From: CBDDEC01 sp965226785
Lineage (GTDB): Bacteria > Chloroflexota > Dehalococcoidia > UBA2979
Assembly (NCBI GenBank): GCA_965226785.1
Contig: CBDDEC010000003.1
Span: 1-64,000 of the forward strand
Direction: 5' to 3'
DNA: 64,000 bases
Made by a program: the position numbers and the translations under genes. Shown one piece after another: positions 8,396-16,883 of this stretch. Under the pieces are notes generated by a model. The model was not told where the DNA came from, did no database searches, and was given only the letters and a program-made list of their open reading frames with translations. How positions within the stretch are numbered: the stretch's first letter is position 1; the number at the start of each line of letters is the position of its first letter.

Positions 8396-9262
8396 TCAAC
8401 TAGGTGTAGGGTGTGAGCCCGATCGCCCTAGGAACGGCAGCGCGCGCCCCACGACCCGCAGCGCGAGGTTGTGCGCTCGCACGTCGTGTACTCGCACGAC
8501 ATTTCCGCCGAGACTGACGGCCAATGTGTGGAAGGCAAGGGTCGCCTCCAGCAAGCCGGGCGCATCTTGCCGCTTCTCGTAGCCGAGCGCCTCAGCGAGA
8601 AAGCCCTTCCGTGAGGCCGAGATCAGCAGCGGGTATCCCTCGTCCGCGAGTTGCGGTAGGTCAGCGAGCATCCGGAGGTTGTCCTCGAGCGACTTGCCGA
8701 ACTCGAAGCCGGGGTCGAGCCACGGCTGCGGCGCGCCGGCGGCCTCAAGCGCCGCCGCACGATCGAGGAGGAACTCGCGCACCTCGGAACCGACGTCCGC
8801 GTACGTCTGGTCGACCTCGTAATGGCGGTGCGGCCGGCCGCGCATGTGCATTACGACGCCCGGGAGCCCGAACTCCGAAGCGACTGCGATCATCTGAGGG
8901 TCGCGAAAGCCGGTGACATCGTTGATCAGATGCACGCCAGCCTCGGCGGCGGCACGGGCGACGTCCGGTGTCCACGTATCCACCGACACGGGGATGCCCT
9001 CGCGGACGAGCGCCTCGATGACCGGGGCTATGCGCTCGATCTCTTCTTGGGCATCGATTTCAAGAGCCTTCGAGGAAGTCGAGTGTGCGCCGACGTCGAT
9101 GATCGCCGCACCCTGCCGGATGACCTCGCGCGCACGCTCGAGCGCCGCGTCAGGGGCGACCCGTGAGTGTGCGATCGGGGAGTCACGCGAGACATTTAGG
9201 ATTGCCATGATCGCAGCCTGCTCGGTCGTGTCGATGACGTGCTCGCCGAGCTGCAAGCGCAC
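8396..9262 (-). CDS. Dihydropteroate synthase-like protein (FolP family)
   Basis: The 288 residues form a pterin-binding TIM barrel: AAIMAILNVSRDSP near residue 18, IIDVGAHST near 54, PVSVDTWTPDVARAA near 90, GVHLINDVTGFRDP, VVMHMRG, PWLDPGFEFGKSLEDN and ISASRKGFL, ending with VVRVHD. FolP joins p-aminobenzoate to hydroxymethyl-dihydropterin in folate synthesis. Two catalytic loops differ from classic FolP: the first has SRDSP in place of TPDSF, and the second has STSSKA in place of STRPGA, losing the usual Arg. It may be a paralogue with altered substrate use. No other folate genes are nearby. Confidence 0.75.
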   Translation of the reverse strand: MRLQLGEHVIDTTEQAAIMAILNVSRDSPIAHSRVAPDAALERAREVIRQGAAIIDVGAHSTSSKALEIDAQEEIERIAPVIEALVREGIPVSVDTWTPDVARAAAEAGVHLINDVTGFRDPQMIAVASEFGLPGVVMHMRGRPHRHYEVDQTYADVGSEVREFLLDRAAALEAAGAPQPWLDPGFEFGKSLEDNLRMLADLPQLADEGYPLLISASRKGFLAEALGYEKRQDAPGLLEATLAFHTLAVSLGGNVVRVHDVRAHNLALRVVGRALPFLGRSGSHPTPS

Positions 9263-9293
9263 TGGGGCCTCCCTGGTGCATGCCGATCGATAC

Positions 9294-9452
9294 CTAGGTC
9301 AGTTTAGGGTGCCGCGCCGATTGCCCGCTTGCTGGCTTTTGGGCTTGGTAGGCGACTCTAGCAATCGTCGAGGGGTTGGTGCTGCTCGACCCCGCTTCGT
9401 ATTGCAGCAGATCCAGCACCCGGAGGTCTGCCAGCGCTCGATCGATGTCCAT
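9294..9452 (-). pseudogene. CaiB/BaiF CoA-transferase N-terminal fragment
   Basis: The short frame reads ALADLRVLDLLQYEAGSSST, matching the N-terminal strand and loop of the class III CoA-transferases at 16884-18074 and 24268-25491 (RILDMTQYEAGTSCT). It then diverges. Only about 26 residues are recognisable, so this is a relic, one of three CaiB scraps in the window. Confidence 0.5.
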
Positions 9453-9686
9453 CGGGCGCCCTCCTCCCCGGCTCTTCACCCCCGCCGGTCGAGCAGGCCG
9501 CGCTGCCTGGCCGTGGCTAGCTGGTACGACTGGGCTCGGACCCGTCTGCCCGCGCAGCCGACCCATCCTCACACCATCGCCGCGGGCTGGACTGCGAAGG
9601 CCTGGACGCGCTCGCGGAGGCGAGCACAGTTCCCTGCCTCTGGCGGCGCCGGCGCAATACTTTCGCAACTGCAATGCCGCTCGCGG

Positions 9687-9716
9687 TTGACACTTCTTAG
9701 ACTAACCTCCTAATTT
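9687..9716 (+). promoter_or_regulatory. Possible promoter for the amidohydrolase gene
   Basis: A TTGACA hexamer at 9687-9692 is followed by TAATTT about 18 bases later, 60 bases ahead of the amidohydrolase start. The -35 is perfect and the -10 is weak. The stretch is AT-richer than its surroundings. Confidence 0.35.
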
Positions 9717-9776
9717 GACGCCGCGGCGCGCGAGAAGCAAAGCGCGGGAAGCAACACGGATCTCGAGGGAGGACTC

Positions 9777-11000
9777 ATGCCACCGGTCGTGCTTGAGGAC
9801 TACAAAGTGATTGACGTGGACACCCACGTCTCCGAACCAGAGGATCTCTGGACGTCCCGAGTGTCGGTCAAGAAGTGGGGTGACATGGTGCCCCACGTCG
9901 TTTCCTACGAAGAGGTGATGGAACGGGGGACTGGCTCGGGTGGCGCACGTCACGGCTACAAGCCGGGCGAGCGAGTCTGGATCTTTGCCGGGGAGCCGGC
10001 CTCGGGTGTGGCGATGGTCGCACTCACCCATCACGACCAGCCGTACCCTTCGCACCCCTTGACGCTCCAAGAGGCGACCCCCGGCGCGCACCTGCCGGAG
10101 CCGCGGCTCGCCTACATGGATGAGGAGGGGATCTACGCGCAGATCATCTACCCGAACGTCGCCGGCTTCGGCTCGGCCCGCTTCCTCAAGTTGGGGGAGC
10201 CCGAGTTGATGATCGCCTGCGTGCGCGCCTACAACGACTTCCTGGTCGAGTGGTGCAGCAGCGACGCCGATCGTCTGATTCCGCTGGCGGCGCTGCCGTT
10301 CTGGGACGTGGACCTGTGCGTCGAAGAGATGGAGCGCGTGGCGAAGAAGGGTCACCGCGGCATCGTCTGGGGCGGGCACACGGACGAGTACGGGCTGCCG
10401 CGCCTGGCGGACCCGCACTGGGAGCCGGTCTGGCAACAGGCCGAGGACCTCGAACTCGCCGTCAACTTCCACATCGAAGGCTCCTCCGCCCTGTCCTTCT
10501 GGGAGGGCTACGACGCGACCCCGGGAACTCGGCTGACGCGGGCCATCCCACCTACCATGCTGGACAACACGGGGCACATCACGGACATGATCCTGTCCGG
10601 TGTCACCCACCGCCACCCCAAGCTGAACATCGTGGCGGTCGAAAGCGGTGTCGGCTGGATCCCGTTCCTGCTCGACATGATGGATTGGAACTGGAAGGAG
10701 CAGCGCGCCTTCACGGAGCACCCGGACTGGGATCTGACGCCGAGTGAGTACTTCAAGCGGCAGTGCTACGGGTGCTTCTGGGCAGAGAAGGAGTCGGCGC
10801 GCGCGGCGATCCAGCTCTACCCGGACAACTGCCTCTTCGAGACGGACTTCCCGCACCCGCAGAGCCTGACGCCGAGCGGCGTCGAGGGCACCGGCGCCCA
10901 CGCGCGCGACCACATCTCGGAGCACTTCGGCGACCTGCCAGAGGATGTGATGCGGAAGATCCTGCACGACAACGCGGCGCGTGTGTACCACCTAGCGTAG
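9777..11000 (+). CDS. Amidohydrolase family 2 protein (ACMSD-like metal-dependent hydrolase/decarboxylase)
   Basis: The 407-residue protein starts with VIDVDTHVSEPEDLW, so the D-x-D-x-H metal motif is at residues 13-17. A second metal-side histidine is in VNFHIEG near 230, and the C-terminal ETDFPHP motif near 355 carries the conserved Asp. This layout is that of amidohydrolase family 2 (ACMSD, gamma-resorcylate decarboxylase and many uncharacterised catabolic members). A GAGGGAGG ribosome site lies about 6 bases before the ATG. A strong hairpin follows 45 bases after the stop, so it is probably monocistronic. Substrate unknown. Confidence 0.87.
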   Translation: MPPVVLEDYKVIDVDTHVSEPEDLWTSRVSVKKWGDMVPHVVSYEEVMERGTGSGGARHGYKPGERVWIFAGEPASGVAMVALTHHDQPYPSHPLTLQEATPGAHLPEPRLAYMDEEGIYAQIIYPNVAGFGSARFLKLGEPELMIACVRAYNDFLVEWCSSDADRLIPLAALPFWDVDLCVEEMERVAKKGHRGIVWGGHTDEYGLPRLADPHWEPVWQQAEDLELAVNFHIEGSSALSFWEGYDATPGTRLTRAIPPTMLDNTGHITDMILSGVTHRHPKLNIVAVESGVGWIPFLLDMMDWNWKEQRAFTEHPDWDLTPSEYFKRQCYGCFWAEKESARAAIQLYPDNCLFETDFPHPQSLTPSGVEGTGAHARDHISEHFGDLPEDVMRKILHDNAARVYHLA

Positions 11001-11044
11001 GTCGCTGAGGCAGCTCCCACGCTGCACAGCGGCAAGGGTTCTAT

Positions 11045-11072
11045 CGGGCCCCCGGTAACAACCGGGGGCCCG
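11045..11072 (+). terminator. Strong hairpin after the amidohydrolase gene
   Basis: A perfect 12-bp stem (11045-11056 pairing with 11061-11072) encloses the tetraloop AACA. It lies about 45 bases after the stop. The following bases are only moderately T-rich (GTTCGTTGT), so it may work as an intrinsic terminator with a weak U-tract. Confidence 0.6.
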
Positions 11073-11195
11073 GTTCGTTGTGGGCTTCCGCGACTAGCCA
11101 GCCCGTCTTCTTCCGAGTGATCGCGACGGGTCGCGCATAGCAGACGGCGGCGCGTCCTCTCGCGTGGGGGAACCACGTGGAGAGGAGACGCCGCC

Positions 11196-11490
11196 GTGAG
11201 TACCGATGATGCCCTCCTTCGCTTCCGGAAGCGCGCGTTCGCGCTGGCCGAGGAGCTTGGCAACGTGTGCGCCGCCCGCCTCCGCTGGGGATCCACCTCT
11301 CGACTGGCCAGCCTTCTCACCCCATCTGGAAGCCGGCCTTCGCCAGCTCCCCGGCCCCGAAGCAGAACGGGCTGCGGCGTGACCTCGGCGGGTTACCTGC
11401 GCTACTACGACGCCGACCGCGCCCGTACCGGGCGCCGGACCCGGGGACGCACCCGTGAGTCCGTCCTCGGGAAGGCGAAGATGTGGCCAC
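11196..11490 (+). pseudogene. IS481-like transposase remnant with internal deletion
   Basis: The start reads STDDALLRFRKRAFALAEELG, the N-terminal helix-turn-helix of IS481-type integrase-like transposases. The second HTH half (LGIHLST) is in another frame. Then comes YLRYYDADRARTGRRTRGRT, then VLGKAKMW, the conserved C-terminus. The DDE catalytic core is absent. This is a decayed element with a large internal deletion. Confidence 0.6.
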
Positions 11491-11603
11491 TCTCGCGAGG
11501 ATGTGTCGGGAGATCTCGGAACAAAGAGGACACCTTGGCGCCGGCCGGCGCGGAGCGCCGAGACAATCGCACGAAGTCGCCGATCTCGCCTCCAGCGTGC
11601 CTG

Positions 11604-12911
11604 TTACTCGATCGCCGGCGCGTCGAAGACCGCCCCAGCCGCGCGCAGCGCCGCGATCTCTTCGTCGCTCCGTCCGAGTTCACGGAGCACGTGCCCACTG
11701 TCCTCGCCGCGGCGCGGCACCCGCGTCGTCGTCATCGGCGTGCGCTCGAAGTGCAGAGGGTGGCCCAGCATCCTCATCGGTCCGACGTATGGATCGTCGA
11801 ACACCTGCACCATGTCGTTCGCGAGCAGATGCTCGTCCTCGAACAGATCGAGCGTATGCCGGATCGGCCCGCACGCGATGGTGTGCGCGTCGAGGAACGT
11901 CAGCCACGCGGCTGTCGTCTTCGTGCGGAACAGCGCCTCGGCCTGCGCCTTCATCGCACCCAGCGCCGAGGCGAGGTCGACCTCGCTGGCCTCCGGGTCG
12001 AAGCGCGGATCGCCGAGGTCAAGGACCTCGTTGAGCCGCCGCTGCTGGTCGTTGAGGCAGGCGATGCAGATGAGACCATCCGCGGTGCGGTAGGCGCGGT
12101 AGTAGACGTGGTAACCGAACGGGCTCACTGGCGGACCGAGGTCCTGATCGGTCGGCATGCCGCCGAAGACCGTCGCCGTGACGTCCAGCACGTCGCCGTA
12201 GCTTCCGTCGCCCTCCTCGATCATCGCGCTCGCGGCAACCACTTGCGGTTCTCGCCACCCCGCATCGACACGCTCGATCGAGAGGATGCGGAGGATGTTC
12301 TGCAACATGGCGCCGTCGAGGAGTGAAGTGCTGACGCGCTGCCCCTCGCCGGTCTCGCGACGGTGGTAGAGCGCCGCGATCGCTCCGAGCGCGCCCAGGC
12401 AGACTGCGGTGACGTCCGCGATCGGCGCTGGCTGACCGAGCGGCATCGAGGGGTCGCGGGGGTCGACGGTCATGTTGCCCGAGCCGGCCTGCGCCACGAG
12501 GTCATACCCGACGCGGTGACGGTCCGGCCCCTCGAGCCCGTTCGCCGTCACCTCCACATACACGATCGAGGGATTGATCTCGCGGATGCGCTCGTAGTCG
12601 AGGCCGAGCTGGGCGGCGACTCCGAAGCGAAGGCTCTGATAGAAGATGTCCGCGCCGCGGACCAGCTCGTAGACGACCTCGCGCGCCTCTTGGCGGGTGA
12701 GGTCGAGCGAGAGGCTGCGCTTGCTGCGGTATTGGTTCATATACGCACGGTTGCGCCCGGCGCCATCGTCGGTCGACGGGCTCTCAGGCGTGGGTGGCGG
12801 TTCGATGTGGATCACATCCGCACCGAGTTCCGCGAGCAACATCGTCCCGCCGGGTCCCGCCAGCGCCTGCGTCACGTCCACCACGCGCACGCCATCGAGG
12901 ATGCCTGCCAT
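11604..12911 (-). CDS. Class III (CaiB/BaiF) CoA-transferase
   Basis: 435 residues with the family's N-terminal Rossmann segment (GVRVVDVTQALAGPGGTMLLAELGADVIHIEPP shortened at the ends) and KRSLSLDL. The catalytic Asp is at position 166 (APIADVTAV), where family III enzymes form a mixed anhydride with the acyl group. The TGEGQRV motif follows. These enzymes move CoA between carboxylic acids. The ribosome site GGGAGGG sits 8 bases before the ATG. Divergent from the 93-residue gene at 13009, so the 98 bases between them probably hold both promoters. Donor and acceptor acids unknown. Confidence 0.88.
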   Translation of the reverse strand: MAGILDGVRVVDVTQALAGPGGTMLLAELGADVIHIEPPPTPESPSTDDGAGRNRAYMNQYRSKRSLSLDLTRQEAREVVYELVRGADIFYQSLRFGVAAQLGLDYERIREINPSIVYVEVTANGLEGPDRHRVGYDLVAQAGSGNMTVDPRDPSMPLGQPAPIADVTAVCLGALGAIAALYHRRETGEGQRVSTSLLDGAMLQNILRILSIERVDAGWREPQVVAASAMIEEGDGSYGDVLDVTATVFGGMPTDQDLGPPVSPFGYHVYYRAYRTADGLICIACLNDQQRRLNEVLDLGDPRFDPEASEVDLASALGAMKAQAEALFRTKTTAAWLTFLDAHTIACGPIRHTLDLFEDEHLLANDMVQVFDDPYVGPMRMLGHPLHFERTPMTTTRVPRRGEDSGHVLRELGRSDEEIAALRAAGAVFDAPAIE

Positions 12912-13008
12912 CGGACCGTCCCTCCCACGCGGCGAGCTTAGCAGGGCCGCTTCGCGGCCGGCGGCGAGCTATCATCGCGCGGCCGCCATCGAGCGGGAGG
13001 TGACCACC

Positions 13009-13290
13009 GTGGCCTACGAGAACATCCAGCCAACAACCGATGCGCGGATCATCACAACGGGCAGCATCAGCGTGCAGGATCGCGACGAAGCAATTCGCGC
13101 CAAGGCACCAGACGTACTGGGGCACGTCAACGCCGGGAACCCCCTCGTGATGTCCGATCCCCGGCCGGCTTGGTTCGGTTCGCCGGAAGACCCCGCGGTC
13201 CCAGCCGACGCCGTCTGGAGGTATCGCTTTGGCCTCGGCTGGCGTGGCGAGGCGGATGCGTCGGTTGGGTCGCTCATCTATCGCCCATAG
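13009..13290 (+). CDS. Small conserved-looking protein of unknown function
   Basis: 93 residues, not recognised. The GTG start at 13009 is chosen because GGGAGG (12995-13000) lies 8 bases upstream; an in-frame GTG at 13000 overlaps that site. The sequence has no membrane segment or signal peptide and ends in WRGEADASVGSLIYRP. It precedes the aminotransferase at 13333 by about 40 bases on the same strand, so the two are probably co-transcribed. Codon use is like its neighbours. No equivalent precedes the paralogous aminotransferase at 6544. Confidence 0.5.
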   Translation: MAYENIQPTTDARIITTGSISVQDRDEAIRAKAPDVLGHVNAGNPLVMSDPRPAWFGSPEDPAVPADAVWRYRFGLGWRGEADASVGSLIYRP

Positions 13291-13332
13291 CGGGCCAATG
13301 TATAGTCGTCGCGGACCCGAATGGAGGCCGCG

Positions 13333-14730
13333 ATGACGCAGACAGCCGAGCCGGGGGCGCTAACGCGCGCGCAGATCGACGACTACGTGCGCCGCGGCCT
13401 GGACCACCTCTGGGTGCACACGCAGCAGTACAACGAACTCGCCCAGGACGGCCAGTTGCTCGTCATCGATCAGGGCGACGGTATCTACCTGACCGATACC
13501 GAGGGCCGGCGCTACATCGACGCGATATCCGGCCTCTTGGTCGTGGCGGTGGGGCACGGCCGCCAGGAGCTGGCCGACGTCGCGAGGGCCCAAATGGGCC
13601 GGCTCGGCTATGCCAGCCCCTTCGCCTACGCGACGAGGCCCGCCGTCGACCTCGCCAGCAAACTCGCCGACGTCACGCCCTCGAACATCACGAAGTTCTA
13701 CTTCGTGACGAGCGGCTCCGAGGCGGTCGAGACCGCGATCCGGATGGCGAAGCAATACCACTACAACCGGGGCGAGGCCGGGCGCTACCGGGTGATCTCG
13801 CGCATCGGCTCGTACCACGGCGTCACCGCCGGCGCGCTCAGCGTTAACGGCTCGCCGGCGCTGAACCGCGCGCCGTTCGAGCCGCTCGTTCCCGGCATTG
13901 TGCCGGTGCCGAACAGCACCGGGCTCGGCAAGCTCAGCAACGACACAACTGGCCTCGATGACATGTTCTGGGCGAACTACATTGAGGAGATGGTGAAGTT
14001 CCACCGCGCCGAGACCATCGCGGCGTTCATCGCCGAGCCGATCTCCCAATCGAACGGGTCGCACATGCCGTCCGAGGGCTATTGGGAGCGCATTCGCGAG
14101 ATCTGCGACGAGCACGGCATCTTGCTGATCGCCGACGAGGTGATCAACGGCTTCGGCCGCACCGGCGAGTGGTTTGGCATCGATCATTTCCCGATCGAGG
14201 CCGACCTCATGACGGTGGGAAAGGGGCTCTCCTCCGGCTACGCCCCGATCGCGGCGGTGATGGCTTCACAACGCGTCGTCGAGGGGTTCGTCGGCGAGCG
14301 GAAGCACGCGCTCGTCGGCGGCTCGACGTTCGGGGCGCACCCGGTGTCCTGCGCCGTCGCGCTCGCCAACGTCGGCATCATCGAGGGCGAGCGGCTGGTC
14401 GAGAACTCGGCGCGCACGGGCGCCTACATTGGCGAGCAGCTCGACGAGCTGAAGTCACGCCACAACGTGGTCTCCGACACGCGCGGCATCGGCCTCATGC
14501 GGGCGATCGACCTCAAACGCAACCCCGATACGGGCGAGGAGTTCACGGAGGACGACGACCTCAGCCATCGCATGCCGCGACTGATGCGCGAGCACGGCCT
14601 GCTCACTCGCGCCGGCGCGTCGATTCAGGTGGCGCCGCCGCTCGTGATCAACCGTGAAGAGGCCGACAACCTGGTAGACGGCCTCGATCAGGTGATCGGT
14701 GACCTCGAGCGGGAGCTCGGCCTCGACTAG
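13333..14730 (+). CDS. Class III PLP-dependent aminotransferase, close paralogue of the 6544-7947 gene
   Basis: 465 residues with TSGSEAVETAIRMAKQY, SYHGVTAGALSVNG, LLIADEVINGFGRTGEW and the catalytic Lys at residue 297 in TVGKGLSSG. It aligns with the first aminotransferase over the whole length without frameshifts. It differs by a two-residue deletion near ISQSNGSHM and by scattered substitutions, mostly conservative. The ATG at 13333 is preferred over the one at 13321 because GGAGG lies 5 bases upstream and because the paralogue starts MTQTAEP. The pair probably arose by duplication and may differ in amine substrate. Confidence 0.9.
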   Translation: MTQTAEPGALTRAQIDDYVRRGLDHLWVHTQQYNELAQDGQLLVIDQGDGIYLTDTEGRRYIDAISGLLVVAVGHGRQELADVARAQMGRLGYASPFAYATRPAVDLASKLADVTPSNITKFYFVTSGSEAVETAIRMAKQYHYNRGEAGRYRVISRIGSYHGVTAGALSVNGSPALNRAPFEPLVPGIVPVPNSTGLGKLSNDTTGLDDMFWANYIEEMVKFHRAETIAAFIAEPISQSNGSHMPSEGYWERIREICDEHGILLIADEVINGFGRTGEWFGIDHFPIEADLMTVGKGLSSGYAPIAAVMASQRVVEGFVGERKHALVGGSTFGAHPVSCAVALANVGIIEGERLVENSARTGAYIGEQLDELKSRHNVVSDTRGIGLMRAIDLKRNPDTGEEFTEDDDLSHRMPRLMREHGLLTRAGASIQVAPPLVINREEADNLVDGLDQVIGDLERELGLD

Positions 14731-14881
14731 GCGTCGGCGGTCTCCGAACTCTCAGCCGAGCCGCCGCCCACCTGAGCGGGACTCGCTGCGATCGAGGCGC
14801 TCCATGACCGAGTAGTCGACGCCGACGTGCGTCACGGCCAGGCACGCGGCCGCGGAGGCCGCGGCGCGGAAGGGGCAGCGA

Positions 14882-15103
14882 GTGGCAACCTTCGACGTGA
14901 CGGCGCCGTGGCCCGGCCGGGTGGCCGCGATCCACGTCGCGATCGGCGACGCGGTCAACGCGGATCAGGAGATCCTCGTGATCGAGTCGATGAAGATGCT
15001 CACACCGGTGCCGTCACCGGCCGGTGGCGAGGTCGAATCGATCGCGGTCGCGATCGACCAGTTCGTCGACGAAGGAGCACTGTTGCGGCAACTGACGACA
15101 TAG
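14882..15103 (+). CDS. Small biotin/lipoyl-attachment domain protein (biotin carrier)
   Basis: 73 residues consisting only of a biotinyl domain: the APWPGRVAAIHVAIGDAVNADQ half followed by the ESMKML motif, with the acceptor Lys at position 38. The second half, SPAGGEVESIAVAIDQFVDEG, closes the barrel. Such a protein would carry biotin for an acyl-CoA carboxylase or a decarboxylase, but no carboxylase or carboxyltransferase gene is in the window. GTG start with a GAAGGGG-like site upstream. It follows the aminotransferase by 150 bases on the same strand. Confidence 0.8.
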   Translation: MATFDVTAPWPGRVAAIHVAIGDAVNADQEILVIESMKMLTPVPSPAGGEVESIAVAIDQFVDEGALLRQLTT

Positions 15104-15343
15104 GTGCTGCCTCCTACGGGCTGAGCGGGATTTCGGAGGAGTATCTCGGCAAGGCACTGGAGGGCCGCCGACCGGAGTGTCCGGCCCCGACGACGCGCGA
15201 ACTGGAGGTGGCCGAGGTCGTCAGCATCTCGCATCTCCTGTTTCGCGCACGCGTCCACCTCTTACACGTCGAACCGCATGCCTGCGTGAGGTCACCGCGC
15301 ACGGTCATGGTGGTGTCGTTCACATCGACGTGGACGAAGGGAC

Positions 15344-16831
15344 TCAGGCCACGACATTGATCGGCGGCAGCTGCGAGAACCACTCCGGCTTCGCGGTCTC
15401 GATGGCGGCGGCGAGGCGAAGGAGGAGGTCCTCTCGGCCGACGCCGGCATAGAGCATCGCGCCGATGGGGAGCCGGTCGCGGTCCAGGCCAGCCGGGATC
15501 GACACTGCGGGGAGGCCGGCCTCGTTGCCGGGCATCGTGTACCGGCACGCGTCGGCGAGGCGCCCTAACCACTCATCGAGCGGGTCGTCGCGCAGCAGGC
15601 TGTACGGGCCGTTGGCGGCCGGGACTCTGATGGGCGTGGTCGGACACAGCAGCGCATCCCAACCGGACAGGAAGCGGCCGAAGCTGCGGGTGACGAGATT
15701 GTTGTCCGCGTTCGCGGTGAGCAGGTCGAGGGTGGAGTAACCGCGAGCCGCATCGAAGTGGCGCCACACCATCGGCGACAGATGCTGCCGGAGCTCGGTC
15801 GGGTCGATGCCCACGAGCTCTGCGAGGGGGGTTAACAGCAGCCGCCCGCAGATCCACTGGGTGATGTAGCCACGCCACATCGCCTCCCAATCGCAGATCG
15901 ACCCGTCGTCCACCTCGACGACGTCGTGACCCATCTCTTCGAGCAGGTGCCCCACCTGCTCGATACGGTCCGAGACCTGCGCATCGCAGTCGCCCTCGCG
16001 GCCCCAGCGACCGGTCGACAGCGCGATTCGCAGCCGCCCGGTCGGGAACTGGAGGGCCTCCAGATACGAGCGCTCCGGCGGTTGTGACGGGTAGAAGGCG
16101 CCGCCCGGCGGCTTGTGGTGGAGATAGTCGAGCGCGGCGGCGCTGTCGCGCACGCTACGGGTCACCACGCCCTCCGACACGATCCGCCAGGTGTACTCGT
16201 TGTGGTTGAGCGGCATTGCGATGCGGCCACGGGAGGCCTTGAGCCCCACCAGCGCGCAGTACGAGGCGGGGATTCGGGTCGAGCCGCCACCGTCGGAGGC
16301 CATGCTGATGGGGGTCACGCCTGCTGCCACCAGGGCGGCGGAGCCGCCCGACGACCCGCCCGGGGTGCGCTCCAGGTTCCAGGGATTGCGCGTCACCTTC
16401 TCCTCACCGAGATAGGCGGTGGCGGTGTCGAACGTCATTCCGAACTCGGGCGTCGTCGAGCGCCCGATCGGCACCAGCCCCGCCCGCAGGTAGTTGCGCA
16501 CGAGCGGATCGGTCACGGGGGAGACGTTGCCTGCGAGCAGCGCGCTACCCGACTCCTGACGCCGCCCGGCGAGGCGCGATCCCAGGTCCTTGAGGAACAT
16601 CGGCACGCCGTAGAGGCGCCCCTCCGGATCCGGGCCGTCGGCGGCGGGATCCTCGAGCACATCGTCGAAGGTCTCGAGCGCAGCGGAGAGATCTCCGTCG
16701 ACCCGCGCCAGCGCCTGCGCGGCCTGGCCCACGACCTCGCGAGCCTGGAGCTGCCCGGCACGTACCAGGCCCGCAAGACTCACCGCATCGTGGCTTACCC
16801 ACTCCGGCCAGCTCATCGTGCTCGAGGTCAT
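15344..16831 (-). CDS. Amidase signature family enzyme
   Basis: 495 residues. The Ser-cisSer-Lys triad is visible: Lys81 in GVPMFLKDL, the cis-Ser in TPGGSSGGSAAL near 160, and the nucleophile Ser near 184 in SDGGGSTRIPAS. Amidases of this family hydrolyse amides, including aryl and alkyl amides. The longer ORF would start at 16906, but AGGAG lies 9 bases before the ATG at 16831, which matches family length. It follows the CoA-transferase at 16884-18074 by 52 bases on the same strand, so the acid it releases may be the CoA-transferase substrate. Confidence 0.88.
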   Translation of the reverse strand: MTSSTMSWPEWVSHDAVSLAGLVRAGQLQAREVVGQAAQALARVDGDLSAALETFDDVLEDPAADGPDPEGRLYGVPMFLKDLGSRLAGRRQESGSALLAGNVSPVTDPLVRNYLRAGLVPIGRSTTPEFGMTFDTATAYLGEEKVTRNPWNLERTPGGSSGGSAALVAAGVTPISMASDGGGSTRIPASYCALVGLKASRGRIAMPLNHNEYTWRIVSEGVVTRSVRDSAAALDYLHHKPPGGAFYPSQPPERSYLEALQFPTGRLRIALSTGRWGREGDCDAQVSDRIEQVGHLLEEMGHDVVEVDDGSICDWEAMWRGYITQWICGRLLLTPLAELVGIDPTELRQHLSPMVWRHFDAARGYSTLDLLTANADNNLVTRSFGRFLSGWDALLCPTTPIRVPAANGPYSLLRDDPLDEWLGRLADACRYTMPGNEAGLPAVSIPAGLDRDRLPIGAMLYAGVGREDLLLRLAAAIETAKPEWFSQLPPINVVA

Positions 16832-16883
16832 CTTCGTTCGCTCCTGGCAGCGTCCAGCAGTGGCATCGCGTCCCCCTCCAGGC

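Noticed and set aside
9702..10991. 429-codon minus-strand frame opposite the amidohydrolase
   Set aside because: Antisense shadow with no motifs; the plus strand has all amidohydrolase motifs and a good ribosome site.
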